From NCBI RefSeq assembly GCF_001902145.1, contig NZ_MRST01000027.1, positions 847,972 to 911,971 of the forward strand: DNA of 64,000 nt, given 5' to 3'. The notes beneath the pieces were generated by a model. That model saw only the letters and a program-made list of their open reading frames with translations, made no database searches and had not been told where the DNA came from. This document shows positions 33,695 to 41,611 of this stretch, piece after piece. Numbering within the stretch: the first letter of the stretch is position 1; every line of letters starts with the position of its first letter. The stretch comes from Pseudomonas fluorescens. GTDB lineage: Bacteria > Pseudomonadota > Gammaproteobacteria > Pseudomonadales > Pseudomonadaceae. The position numbers and the translations under genes are program-made.

Positions 33695-35128
33695 ATGAAC
33701 ACTACTTTAAGTACCGCCTATAACTACAAGGTGGTCCGCCAATTCGCCATTATGACGGTGGTGTGGGGCATCGTCGGCATGGGGCTCGGGGTTTTTCTCG
33801 CCGCCCAATTGGTTTGGCCTGCGCTCAACTTCGATTTGCCCTGGACCAGCTTCGGCCGCCTGCGCCCTTTGCACACCAACGCGGTGATCTTCGCGTTCGG
33901 TGGCTGTGCGCTGTTCGCCAGCTCTTTTTACTCGGTGCAACGCACCTGCCAGACGCAGCTGTTTGCGCCGAAAATCGCCGCGTTCTGCTTCTGGGGCTGG
34001 CAACTGGTGATCCTGCTGGCGGCGATCAGCCTGCCGCTGGGCTACACCAGCTCCAAGGAATACGCCGAGCTGGAATGGCCGATCGACATCCTGATCACCA
34101 TCGTCTGGGTCGCCTACGCCATCGTGTTCTTCGGCACGATCATGAAACGCAGGACCAAGCACATCTATGTGGGCAACTGGTTCTTCGGTGCGTTCATCAT
34201 CACCGTGGCCATCTTGCATATCGTCAATAACCTGGAAATTCCGGTCAGCCTGACCAAGTCCTACTCGCTGTACGGCGGTGCGACGGATGCCATGGTGCAG
34301 TGGTGGTATGGGCATAACGCGGTAGGCTTTTTCCTGACTGCGGGCTTCCTCGGCATGATGTACTACTTCGTGCCCAAGCAGGCCGAACGCCCGGTGTACT
34401 CCTATCGCTTGTCCATCGTGCACTTCTGGGCTCTGATCACCCTGTACATCTGGGCCGGCCCTCACCACTTGCACTACACCGCTTTGCCGGACTGGGCGCA
34501 GTCCCTGGGCATGGTGATGTCGCTGGTGCTGCTGGCGCCAAGCTGGGGCGGCATGATCAACGGCATGATGACCCTCTCGGGCGCCTGGCATAAGCTGCGC
34601 AGCGACCCGATCCTGCGCTTTTTGGTGGTCTCCCTGGCCTTCTACGGCATGTCGACCTTCGAAGGCCCGATGATGGCGATCAAGACCGTCAACGCCCTCT
34701 CCCACTACACCGACTGGACCATCGGCCACGTCCACGCCGGCGCGCTGGGTTGGGTGGCGATGATCTCCATCGGCGCGCTGTACCACATGATCCCGAAAGT
34801 CTTCGGTCGCGAGCAGATGTACAGCCTCGGCCTGATCAACGCGCACTTCTGGCTGGCAACCATCGGCACCGTGCTCTACATCGCGTCGATGTGGGTCAAC
34901 GGCATCGCTCAGGGCCTGATGTGGCGTGCGGTCAACGAAGACGGCACCCTCACCTACTCCTTCGTCGAAACTCTGGTGGCCAGCCACCCAGGCTTCATCG
35001 TGCGTTTGGTGGGCGGTGCGATCTTCCTCAGCGGCATGTTGCTGATGGCTTACAACACATGGCGCACCGTGCGTTCGGCGCCACCCCTCCAAGCCGCCGA
35101 ACACACCGCTGCCGCGCAGATGGCCTGA
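33695..35128 (+). CDS. ccoN: cbb3 cytochrome c oxidase subunit I, first copy
   Basis: A 477-residue heme-copper oxidase catalytic subunit with 12 membrane helices. Heme and copper ligand His residues are in RPLHTNAVIFAFGGC, WWYGHNAVGFFLT, AGPHHLHYTALPDWAQ and HVHAGALGWVAM. It reduces oxygen at high affinity as part of a proton pump. It is first in ccoNOQP; ccoO starts 10 bases after it. By position it corresponds to cbb3-2 (PA1557) in P. aeruginosa. The ATG at 33695 has GGGGAACC upstream and gives MNTTLSTAYNYKVVRQF. Confidence 0.95.
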   Translation: MNTTLSTAYNYKVVRQFAIMTVVWGIVGMGLGVFLAAQLVWPALNFDLPWTSFGRLRPLHTNAVIFAFGGCALFASSFYSVQRTCQTQLFAPKIAAFCFWGWQLVILLAAISLPLGYTSSKEYAELEWPIDILITIVWVAYAIVFFGTIMKRRTKHIYVGNWFFGAFIITVAILHIVNNLEIPVSLTKSYSLYGGATDAMVQWWYGHNAVGFFLTAGFLGMMYYFVPKQAERPVYSYRLSIVHFWALITLYIWAGPHHLHYTALPDWAQSLGMVMSLVLLAPSWGGMINGMMTLSGAWHKLRSDPILRFLVVSLAFYGMSTFEGPMMAIKTVNALSHYTDWTIGHVHAGALGWVAMISIGALYHMIPKVFGREQMYSLGLINAHFWLATIGTVLYIASMWVNGIAQGLMWRAVNEDGTLTYSFVETLVASHPGFIVRLVGGAIFLSGMLLMAYNTWRTVRSAPPLQAAEHTAAAQMA

Positions 35129-35138
35129 GGAGTCGATG

Positions 35139-35747
35139 ATGAAACACGAAACGATTGAAAAGAACGTCGGCCTGTTGATGCTGCTGATGGTACTCGCCGT
35201 GAGCATCGGTGGCCTGACCCAGATCGTCCCGCTGTTCTTCCAGGACGTGACCAACAAACCGGTCGAAGGCATGAAGCCCTACACCGCGCTACAACTGGAA
35301 GGCCGCGACATCTACATCCGCGAAGGCTGCGTACAGTGCCACTCGCAGATGATCCGCCCGTTCCGCGCCGAGACCGAGCGCTACGGCCACTATTCGGTGG
35401 CCGGCGAAAGCGTGTGGGACCACCCGTTCCTGTGGGGTTCCAAGCGTACCGGCCCGGACCTGGCCCGCGTCGGCGCGCGCTACTCGGACGACTGGCACCG
35501 CGCGCACTTGTACAACCCGCGCAACGTGGTGCCAGAGTCGAAAATGCCGGCCTACCCATGGCTGGTCACCGCCGCCGTCGACAGCAGCCACACCGAGACC
35601 AAGTTGAAAGTGATGCGCACCCTCGGCGTGCCGTACACCGACGACGACATCAATGGCGCGGTCGCCAGCCTCAAGGGCAAGACCGAGATGGACGCGCTGG
35701 TTTCCTACCTGCAAGTGCTCGGCACTGCCATCAAGAGCAAGAGGTGA
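35139..35747 (+). CDS. ccoO: cbb3 oxidase monoheme subunit II, first copy
   Basis: A 202-residue membrane-anchored cytochrome c. One N-terminal helix (NVGLLMLLMVLAVSIGGLTQIVPLFF) is followed by one heme c site, CVQCHSQM (CxxCH), and the axial Met is likely in PESKMPAYPW. It passes electrons from CcoP to CcoN. Two adjacent ATGs occur; the second (35139) has the better spacing to GAGGAG and matches the start of the other CcoO (MKHE). Confidence 0.95.
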   Translation: MKHETIEKNVGLLMLLMVLAVSIGGLTQIVPLFFQDVTNKPVEGMKPYTALQLEGRDIYIREGCVQCHSQMIRPFRAETERYGHYSVAGESVWDHPFLWGSKRTGPDLARVGARYSDDWHRAHLYNPRNVVPESKMPAYPWLVTAAVDSSHTETKLKVMRTLGVPYTDDDINGAVASLKGKTEMDALVSYLQVLGTAIKSKR

Positions 35748-35750
35748 GCC

Positions 35751-35951
35751 ATGGGATTTGAATTCGATGCGGGTACCATCCGCGGCCTTGGCACGCTGGT
35801 CGTCGCCATCGCCTTTATCGGCTTGTCGCTGTGGGTATTCAACAACCGCCGCAATGCGGAATTCGAGCAGGCGCGCCTGCTGCCGTTTGCCGATGAACCT
35901 TCCCCACCCGACGCTCAAGCAGAGCCAGCCACAAGGAGCACTCGGCCATGA
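35751..35951 (+). CDS. ccoQ: cbb3 oxidase small subunit CcoQ, first copy
   Basis: A 66-residue protein with one membrane helix (TIRGLGTLVVAIAFIGLSLWVF) and a short cytoplasmic tail (NNRRNAEFEQARLLPFADE). CcoQ stabilises the complex. It starts 3 bases after ccoO and overlaps ccoP by 4 bases (ATGA). Confidence 0.92.
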   Translation: MGFEFDAGTIRGLGTLVVAIAFIGLSLWVFNNRRNAEFEQARLLPFADEPSPPDAQAEPATRSTRP

Positions 35952-36895
35952 CTACGTTTTGGAGTACATGGATCTGCGTATTGACCCTGGGCAGCCTGAT
36001 CGGCCTGACCTGGCTGTTGGTCGGCACCCGCAAGGGCGAGACCAAGGGCAGCGTCGACCAGACCATGGGCCATGCCTTCGACGGTATCGAGGAATATGAC
36101 AACCCGCTGCCCCAGTGGTGGTTCATGTTGTTCGCCGGCACCCTGGTGTTTGCCGTCGGCTACCTGATCCTCTACCCTGGCCTGGGCAACTGGAAAGGCG
36201 TGCTGCCGGGCTATGAAGACGGCTGGACCCAGACCAAGGAATGGGACAAGGAAATGGCCAAGGCCGACGCCAGGTTCGGGCCGATCTTCGCCAAGTTCGC
36301 AGCCATGCCGGTGGAAGAAGTCGCCAAGGACCCGCAAGCGTTGAAGATGGGCGGTCGCCTGTTCGCCTCCAACTGTGCGGTGTGCCACGGCTCGGACGCC
36401 AAGGGCGCCTATGGCTTCCCCAATCTGGCGGACAGCAACTGGCGCTGGGGCGGTTCGGCCGAAGCAATCAAGGCCACCATCTTGAACGGTCGCCACGCGG
36501 CGATGCCGGCCTGGGGTGAAGTGCTGGGCGAGGACGGGGTGAAGAACGTCGCCGCTTACGTGCGCCACGACCTGGCCAAGTTGCCGTTGCCCGCCGACAA
36601 CACCGCCGACCTGGCAGCCGGGCAAGCCGCGTTCAACACCACTTGCGTGGCTTGCCACGGCCCACAAGGCCACGGTGTGCAAGCCATGGGCGCGCCCAAC
36701 CTGACCGAGCCTGCCGGGTTTATCTACGGCACCAGCCTGGCGCAGTTGCAGCAGACTATCCGCCATGGTCGCCAGGGCCAGATGCCGGCCCAGGACGTGC
36801 TGCAAGGCAATGACAAGGTGCACTTGCTGGCGGCTTACGTGTACAGCCTGTCCCACAGCGCTGAGGGTGCAACGCCAGACAGCGTGACCGAGTAA
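35948..36895 (+). CDS. ccoP: cbb3 oxidase diheme subunit III, first copy
   Basis: A 315-residue diheme cytochrome c. Two N-terminal helices (WICVLTLGSLIGLTWLLVG, WFMLFAGTLVFAVGYLILY) precede two CxxCH sites, CAVCHGSDAKG (about 142) and CVACHGPQGHG (about 230), with QMPAQD likely giving an axial Met. It receives electrons from soluble cytochromes. Compared with the second copy it lacks about 13 residues in the segment after YLILYPGLGNWKGVLPGY. Confidence 0.95.
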   Translation: MTTFWSTWICVLTLGSLIGLTWLLVGTRKGETKGSVDQTMGHAFDGIEEYDNPLPQWWFMLFAGTLVFAVGYLILYPGLGNWKGVLPGYEDGWTQTKEWDKEMAKADARFGPIFAKFAAMPVEEVAKDPQALKMGGRLFASNCAVCHGSDAKGAYGFPNLADSNWRWGGSAEAIKATILNGRHAAMPAWGEVLGEDGVKNVAAYVRHDLAKLPLPADNTADLAAGQAAFNTTCVACHGPQGHGVQAMGAPNLTEPAGFIYGTSLAQLQQTIRHGRQGQMPAQDVLQGNDKVHLLAAYVYSLSHSAEGATPDSVTE

Positions 36896-36929
36896 CCGCT
36901 GCCCCGGCCCGGGGCGGCAACCCGCTTTA

Positions 36930-37029
36930 CTGTAGGAGCGAGCTTGCTCGCGAAGAACCTGAGGATCCACGCTTATCCAGCATAAACGCGGCGCTCTGGA
37001 GTTCTTCGCGAGCAAGCTCGCTCCTACAG
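36930..37029. repeat. REPIN
   Basis: CTGTAGGAGCGAGCTTGCTC and its inverted partner flank a variable middle just downstream of the first ccoP. Confidence 0.9.
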
Positions 37030-37259
37030 GGATCTGATGTTGTTTCTCACTTGCGCGACCAAGTGTCGCACCCTTGCAAAACCCAACTTTCCCCTCCTCC
37101 TATTCGCGGCTACGCTTGTTCCCACAGTGGAGCAATTCTGGCCCAGGCGACGGTATCCGTTGCGCCCTCCAAAATTCCTGTCCACTTGATCAGCTTTCTA
37201 TTTCGATCCTTATCCTTACACCAAACATGGAAAGGGCGCAGAATCTGGCGTGGAACGCA

Positions 37260-37273
37260 TTGATACAGGTCAG
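37260..37273. promoter_or_regulatory. Anr/FNR-like site upstream of the second ccoN
   Basis: TTGAT-ACAG-GTCAG matches TTGAT-N4-ATCAA at 8 of 10 fixed positions. It lies 85 bases before the ATG at 37358. Confidence 0.45.
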
Positions 37274-37291
37274 CCATTGCGTTGCAATGGC
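37273..37291. promoter_or_regulatory. Perfect 8-bp inverted repeat upstream of the second ccoN
   Basis: GCCATTGC (37273-37280) and GCAATGGC (37284-37291) flank GTT. It abuts the Anr-like site, so the two could be bound in competition. Confidence 0.45.
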
Positions 37292-37357
37292 CCCTCGGTT
37301 TCTACATACTTGCGGCCGATTTTACCTATAAAAAAACCTAAACCGTGGAACCTTAGA

Positions 37358-38800
37358 ATGAGCACAGCAATCAGTCCGACTGCTTATAACTATAAGGTAG
37401 TCCGCCAGTTCGCCATCATGACGGTGGTCTGGGGGATCCTTGGCATGGGGCTCGGGGTGTTCATCGCCTCGCAACTGGTTTGGCCGCAATTGAATTTCGA
37501 CCTGCCCTGGACGACCTTCGGCCGCCTGCGCCCGCTGCACACCAACCTGGTGATCTTCGCCTTCGGCGGATGTGCACTGTTTGCCACCTCCTACTATGTC
37601 GTGCAGCGCACCTGCCAGACGCGACTGATTTCCGATGGCCTTGCCGCCTTCACCTTCTGGGGCTGGCAGGCGGTCATCGTCGGCGCCATCATCAGCCTGC
37701 CCCTGGGCTACACCACCACCAAGGAATACGCCGAGCTGGAATGGCCGATCGCCATTTTGCTTGCCATCGTGTGGGTGACCTACGGCCTGGTGTTCTTCGG
37801 CACCATCGTCAAGCGCAAGACCAAGCACATCTACGTAGGCAACTGGTTCTACGGGGCCTTTATCGTGGTCACGGCGATGCTGCACATCGTCAACCACGCC
37901 TCCCTGCCGGTGAACCTGTTCAAGTCCTATTCGGCCTACTCCGGCGCAACGGACGCGATGATCCAGTGGTGGTACGGCCACAACGCCGTAGGCTTCTTCC
38001 TCACCACCGGTTTCCTGGGGATGATGTACTACTTCGTGCCCAAGCAGGCCGAGCGTCCGATCTACTCTTATCGCCTGTCCATCGTGCACTTCTGGGCGCT
38101 GATCACCCTGTACATCTGGGCCGGCCCTCACCACTTGCACTACACCGCCTTGCCGGATTGGGCGCAGTCCCTGGGCATGGCGATGTCGATCATCCTGCTG
38201 GCGCCAAGCTGGGGTGGCATGATCAACGGCATGATGACCCTCTCGGGCGCCTGGCATAAGCTGCGCACTGATCCGATCCTGCGGTTTCTGGTGGTATCGC
38301 TGGCGTTCTACGGCATGTCGACCTTCGAAGGGCCGATGATGGCGATCAAGACCGTCAACTCGCTGTCCCACTACACCGACTGGACCATCGGCCACGTGCA
38401 CGCCGGGGCGCTGGGCTGGGTGGCGATGATCTCCATCGGCGCGCTGTACCACATGATCCCCAAACTGTTCGGCCGCGTGCAGATGCACAGCGTCGGGCTG
38501 ATCAATGCGCACTTCTGGCTGGCCACCATCGGCACCGTGCTCTACATCGCCTCGATGTGGGTCAACGGCATCACCCAGGGCCTGATGTGGCGTGCGATCA
38601 ACGATGACGGCACCCTCACCTACTCCTTCGTCGAAGCGCTGCAAGCCAGCCACCCGGGCTTTATCGTGCGTGCCCTGGGCGGTGCGTTCTTTGCCAGCGG
38701 CATGCTGTTGATGGCCTACAACGTCTGGCGCACCGTGCGTGCCAGCGACCCTGTAGAAGCCGAAGCCGCCGCCAAGATCGCCGTTGTGGGAGCTCACTGA
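37358..38800 (+). CDS. ccoN: cbb3 cytochrome c oxidase subunit I, second copy
   Basis: A 480-residue catalytic subunit very similar to the copy at 33695. The same ligand motifs are present (RPLHTNLVIFAFGGC, WWYGHNAVGFFLT, AGPHHLHYTALPDWAQ, HVHAGALGWVAM). Parts of the DNA are almost identical between the copies even at third codon positions, while other parts differ clearly. By position it corresponds to cbb3-1 (PA1554). The ATG at 37358 begins MSTAISPTAYNYK. It overlaps ccoO by one base. Confidence 0.95.
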   Translation: MSTAISPTAYNYKVVRQFAIMTVVWGILGMGLGVFIASQLVWPQLNFDLPWTTFGRLRPLHTNLVIFAFGGCALFATSYYVVQRTCQTRLISDGLAAFTFWGWQAVIVGAIISLPLGYTTTKEYAELEWPIAILLAIVWVTYGLVFFGTIVKRKTKHIYVGNWFYGAFIVVTAMLHIVNHASLPVNLFKSYSAYSGATDAMIQWWYGHNAVGFFLTTGFLGMMYYFVPKQAERPIYSYRLSIVHFWALITLYIWAGPHHLHYTALPDWAQSLGMAMSIILLAPSWGGMINGMMTLSGAWHKLRTDPILRFLVVSLAFYGMSTFEGPMMAIKTVNSLSHYTDWTIGHVHAGALGWVAMISIGALYHMIPKLFGRVQMHSVGLINAHFWLATIGTVLYIASMWVNGITQGLMWRAINDDGTLTYSFVEALQASHPGFIVRALGGAFFASGMLLMAYNVWRTVRASDPVEAEAAAKIAVVGAH

Positions 38801-39408
38801 TGAAGCATGAAGTAGTCGAGAAGAACATCGGCCTGCTGGCCTTCTTCATGGTCATCGCCGTGAGCATTGGCGGCCTGACCCAAATCGTCCCGCTGTTTTT
38901 CCAGGACGTGACCAACAAGCCGGTCGAAGGCATGAAGCCGCGCACCGCCCTTGAACTGGAAGGCCGCGACGTCTACATCGCCAATGGTTGCGTGGGCTGC
39001 CACTCGCAGATGATCCGCCCCTTCCGCGCCGAAACCGAACGCTACGGCCACTACTCGGTCGCGGGTGAAAGCGTGTGGGACCACCCATTCCTGTGGGGTT
39101 CCAAGCGCACCGGCCCGGACCTGGCCCGTGTGGGAGGGCGTTACTCCGATGACTGGCAGCGTGCGCACCTGTACAACCCGCGCAACGTCGTGCCTGAATC
39201 GAAAATGCCGGCGTACCCGTTCCTCGTGGAAAACAAGCTCGACGGCAAGGACACCGCGAAGAAGATGGAAGTCTTGCGCACCCTGGGCGTGCCCTACACC
39301 GACGAAGACATCGCCGGTGCGGCCGCCGCCGTGAAGGGCAAGACCGAAATGGACGCATTGGTGGCCTACCTGCAAGGCCTTGGCACCCTCATCAAAAGCA
39401 AACGGTGA
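38800..39408 (+). CDS. ccoO: cbb3 oxidase monoheme subunit II, second copy
   Basis: A 202-residue membrane-anchored cytochrome c with heme site CVGCHSQM after a single N-terminal helix (FFMVIAVSIGGLTQIVPLFF). It differs from the first copy at the heme (VGC rather than VQC) and in the KLDGKDTAKKMEV loop. It starts on the last base of the ccoN stop (TGATG), so translation is coupled. Confidence 0.95.
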   Translation: MKHEVVEKNIGLLAFFMVIAVSIGGLTQIVPLFFQDVTNKPVEGMKPRTALELEGRDVYIANGCVGCHSQMIRPFRAETERYGHYSVAGESVWDHPFLWGSKRTGPDLARVGGRYSDDWQRAHLYNPRNVVPESKMPAYPFLVENKLDGKDTAKKMEVLRTLGVPYTDEDIAGAAAAVKGKTEMDALVAYLQGLGTLIKSKR

Positions 39409-39413
39409 CCTTC

Positions 39414-39599
39414 ATGGATATCGGGATGATTCGTGGCCTGGGCACCGTTGTGGTGATGGTGGCCTTTATCGGCCTGGCGTTGTGGGTGTTCAGCCCACGG
39501 CGCAAGTCGGAGTTTGACGACGCGACCATGCTGCCCTTCGCAGATGACCCCGAAGCCATCAAGCACGTCGAGCAAGCTTCTAGGAGTAACAAAGAATGA
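39414..39599 (+). CDS. ccoQ: cbb3 oxidase small subunit CcoQ, second copy
   Basis: A 61-residue single-helix protein (MIRGLGTVVVMVAFIGLALWVF) with a short tail (RRKSEFDDATMLPFADDPE). I placed the start at ATG 39414 (MDIGMIRGLG); an in-frame GTG at 39405, overlapping the ccoO stop, is an alternative. It overlaps ccoP by 4 bases. Confidence 0.9.
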   Translation: MDIGMIRGLGTVVVMVAFIGLALWVFSPRRKSEFDDATMLPFADDPEAIKHVEQASRSNKE

Positions 39600-40573
39600 C
39601 TACGTTCTGGAGTCTGTACGTCACAGTCCTCAGTCTGGGTACCATCTTCGCCCTGACCTGGCTGCTGCTGTCGACCCGCAAGGGCCAGCGCACCGAGCAG
39701 ACGGACGAGACCGTCGGCCACTCGTTCGACGGCATCGAGGAGTACGACAACCCGCTGCCCAAGTGGTGGTTCATGCTGTTTGTCGGCACCATCGTCTTCG
39801 CCCTTGGTTACCTGGTGCTCTACCCTGGCCTCGGCAACTGGAAGGGCCTGCTGCCAGGCTACAACTACCTCGACAACGACAAGCAAACCCCGTTCGCCAA
39901 CGGCCAGACCGGCTGGACCGGCGTGCACGAATGGGAAAAGGAAATGGCCAGGTCGGAGGCCAAGTTCGGGCCGATCTTCGCCAAGTTTGCGTCGATGCCG
40001 ATTGAAGAAGTCGCCAAGGACCCGCAAGCCTTGAAGATGGGCGGCCGGCTGTTTGCCTCCAACTGCTCGGTGTGCCATGGCTCCGACGCCAAGGGCGCCT
40101 ACGGTTTCCCCAACCTGACCGACGCCGACTGGCGCTGGGGTGGCGAACCCAACACCATCAAGGAAACCATCATGAAGGGCCGCCACGCGGTGATGCCCGG
40201 CTGGGCCGAAGTCATCGGCGAGCAAGGCGTGGCTGACGTAGCAGGCTTTGTGGTGATCCAACTCGATGGCCGCAAACTGCCGGAAGGCGCCAAGGCCGAT
40301 GTGGCCAACGGCGAGAAACTCTTCGCCGCCAACTGCGTGGCCTGCCACGGCCCGGCCGGTAAAGGCACCCCAGCCATGGGCGCGCCCGACCTGACGCATC
40401 CGGGTGCATTCATCTACGGTTCAAGCTTCGCGCAACTGCAGCAGACCATCCGTTATGGCCGCCAGGGCCAGATGCCGGCGCAGGAGCAGTTGCAGGGCAA
40501 TGACAAGGTGCACTTGCTTGCGGCGTATGTGTATAGCTTGTCTCATGGGGATAAGAAGGCTGAGGAGCAGTAA
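39596..40573 (+). CDS. ccoP: cbb3 oxidase diheme subunit III, second copy
   Basis: A 325-residue diheme cytochrome c with sites CSVCHGSDAKG and CVACHGPAGKG and two N-terminal helices. Relative to the first copy it carries an extra YNYLDNDKQTPFANGQTG loop after the second helix. It is last in its operon and is followed by a strong terminator. Confidence 0.95.
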   Translation: MTTFWSLYVTVLSLGTIFALTWLLLSTRKGQRTEQTDETVGHSFDGIEEYDNPLPKWWFMLFVGTIVFALGYLVLYPGLGNWKGLLPGYNYLDNDKQTPFANGQTGWTGVHEWEKEMARSEAKFGPIFAKFASMPIEEVAKDPQALKMGGRLFASNCSVCHGSDAKGAYGFPNLTDADWRWGGEPNTIKETIMKGRHAVMPGWAEVIGEQGVADVAGFVVIQLDGRKLPEGAKADVANGEKLFAANCVACHGPAGKGTPAMGAPDLTHPGAFIYGSSFAQLQQTIRYGRQGQMPAQEQLQGNDKVHLLAAYVYSLSHGDKKAEEQ

Positions 40574-40589
40574 GACCTCTGAACAATGG

Positions 40590-40625
40590 AGCCCCGCGCA
40601 GCGAATGCTGGCGGGGCTTTTTTGT
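40590..40625 (+). terminator. Intrinsic terminator of the second cco operon
   Basis: AGCCCCGC (40590-40597) pairs with GCGGGGCT (40611-40618), with an inner CAGC/GCTG stem, followed by a run of T (40618-40625). Confidence 0.93.
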
Positions 40626-40694
40626 TCTAGCTCCGAACCTTTCAAAGCCAAATCTACCGTTCGTAGCCTCAACCTTGCCGCGCGCACTCACCAG

Positions 40695-40710
40695 GTAGTA
40701 ACGTAACTAC
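40695..40710. promoter_or_regulatory. Near-perfect 16-base palindrome upstream of the Phd/PIN module
   Basis: GTAGTAACGTAACTAC is self-complementary at 14 of 16 positions and lies 29 bases before the antitoxin ATG. It is the likely autoregulatory operator for the Phd/YefM protein. Confidence 0.6.
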
Positions 40711-40739
40711 ATTCAGTCCAGCGAAGGGGGACCTACCCC

Positions 40740-40994
40740 ATGACCATCACGACCATTTCCAGCCGCGAATTCAATCAAGACACAAGTGGTGCCAAAAAAG
40801 CCGCCCGCAAAGGGCCGGTTTTTATCACTGATCGCGGCAAGCCTGCCCATGTACTGCTAAGCATTGAGGACTACCAGAAGCTGACAGGTCTGAATGCCCA
40901 CATCGTTGACCTGTTGGTGATGCCGGAAGCGGCCGATATCGACTTCGAAACCGAACGTGCCGTGATCATTCATCGCCCCGTGGACTTTTCTTGA
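40740..40994 (+). CDS. Phd/YefM-family antitoxin
   Basis: An 84-residue antitoxin. The N-terminal Phd/YefM DNA-binding fold is visible as TISSREFNQDTSGAKKAARKGPVFITDRGKPAHVLLSIEDYQKL, followed by an acidic C-terminal part (PEAADIDFETERA) that would bind the toxin. The stop shares one base with the toxin ATG. The pair sits between the oxidase operon terminator and ccoG, where I expect no gene from the P. aeruginosa order. Confidence 0.9.
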   Translation: MTITTISSREFNQDTSGAKKAARKGPVFITDRGKPAHVLLSIEDYQKLTGLNAHIVDLLVMPEAADIDFETERAVIIHRPVDFS

Positions 40995-41404
40995 TGTATT
41001 TACTCGACACGAATGTGATCTCTGAACTGCGTAAACCTCAGGCTGATGCAAATGTCGTGGCGTGGGCAAAAAGTGTGGTAGCGCCACGTATGTTTATTTC
41101 GGCGATCACGCTGAAGGAATTGGAAACCGGAGTCCTGCGAATTGAGCGGCGAGACCCGGCTCAGGGGAAGGTGTTGAGAGCCTGGCTCAAGCGTCATGTG
41201 ATGCCCGCCTTTGATGCCAGAATCCTGCCCGTCGATGCAGCAGTCGCGTTGCGTTGCGCACACTTGCATGTACCCGACCGAGCCAACGAAAGTGATTCAT
41301 TGATTGCCGCAACCGCGCTGGTTCACGGGCTCACTGTCGTCACGCGTAACATCAGCGACTTCAAATCGAGCGGCGTTGCACTGATCAATCCATGGGACGA
41401 ATGA
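40994..41404 (+). CDS. PIN-domain ribonuclease toxin (VapC-like)
   Basis: A 136-residue PIN-domain toxin. The acidic metal site residues are in YLLDTNVISELRKP (Asp6), ITLKELETGVL (Glu), RANESDSLIAATALVHGL (Asp) and VVTRNISDF (Asp). The closest style is FitB/VapC (SELRK after the first Asp, LINPW at the end). The start is ATG at 40994, overlapping the antitoxin stop (TGATG). It would cleave RNA if freed from the antitoxin. Confidence 0.9.
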   Translation: MYLLDTNVISELRKPQADANVVAWAKSVVAPRMFISAITLKELETGVLRIERRDPAQGKVLRAWLKRHVMPAFDARILPVDAAVALRCAHLHVPDRANESDSLIAATALVHGLTVVTRNISDFKSSGVALINPWDE

Positions 41405-41444
41405 CCGGCTTACCGACAAAAACCGTCCATACTTGCCAAGTCAA

Positions 41445-41458
41445 TTGATCCAGGTCAC
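41445..41458. promoter_or_regulatory. Anr/FNR-like site upstream of ccoG
   Basis: TTGAT-CCAG-GTCAC matches TTGAT-N4-ATCAA at 8 of 10 fixed positions and shares TTGATnCAGGTCA with the site before the second ccoN. A second CAATTGAT follows at 41467-41474. Confidence 0.4.
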
Positions 41459-41611
41459 GTACACCATCAATTGATTTCCCCCAACGCGACCAAAGGTCGC
41501 ACCCTTTGCGCACCATCGGGGGCGTATCATTAGGCCACTGCAACACCCTTAATTTGACCCCGGTTGGCACGTACTGGCCGAGGCAAATCTCCACCGCCGT
41601 GGGATGCAATG

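Larger units (their letters stand above)
36896..37357. other. Promoter region between the two cbb3 operons
   Basis: This 462-base gap holds a REPIN (36930-37029), then an AT-richer leader with an Anr-like site and an 8-bp inverted repeat, both within 100 bases of the second ccoN. I see no gene in it. Confidence 0.7.

Noticed and set aside
33707..35272. Very long minus-strand open frame antisense to ccoN
   Set aside because: It arises from codon bias of the real gene; the translation is Gln/His/Arg/Asp-rich with no family features. The same applies to long antisense frames over hrpA, aceK, the ABC transporter and ccoI.
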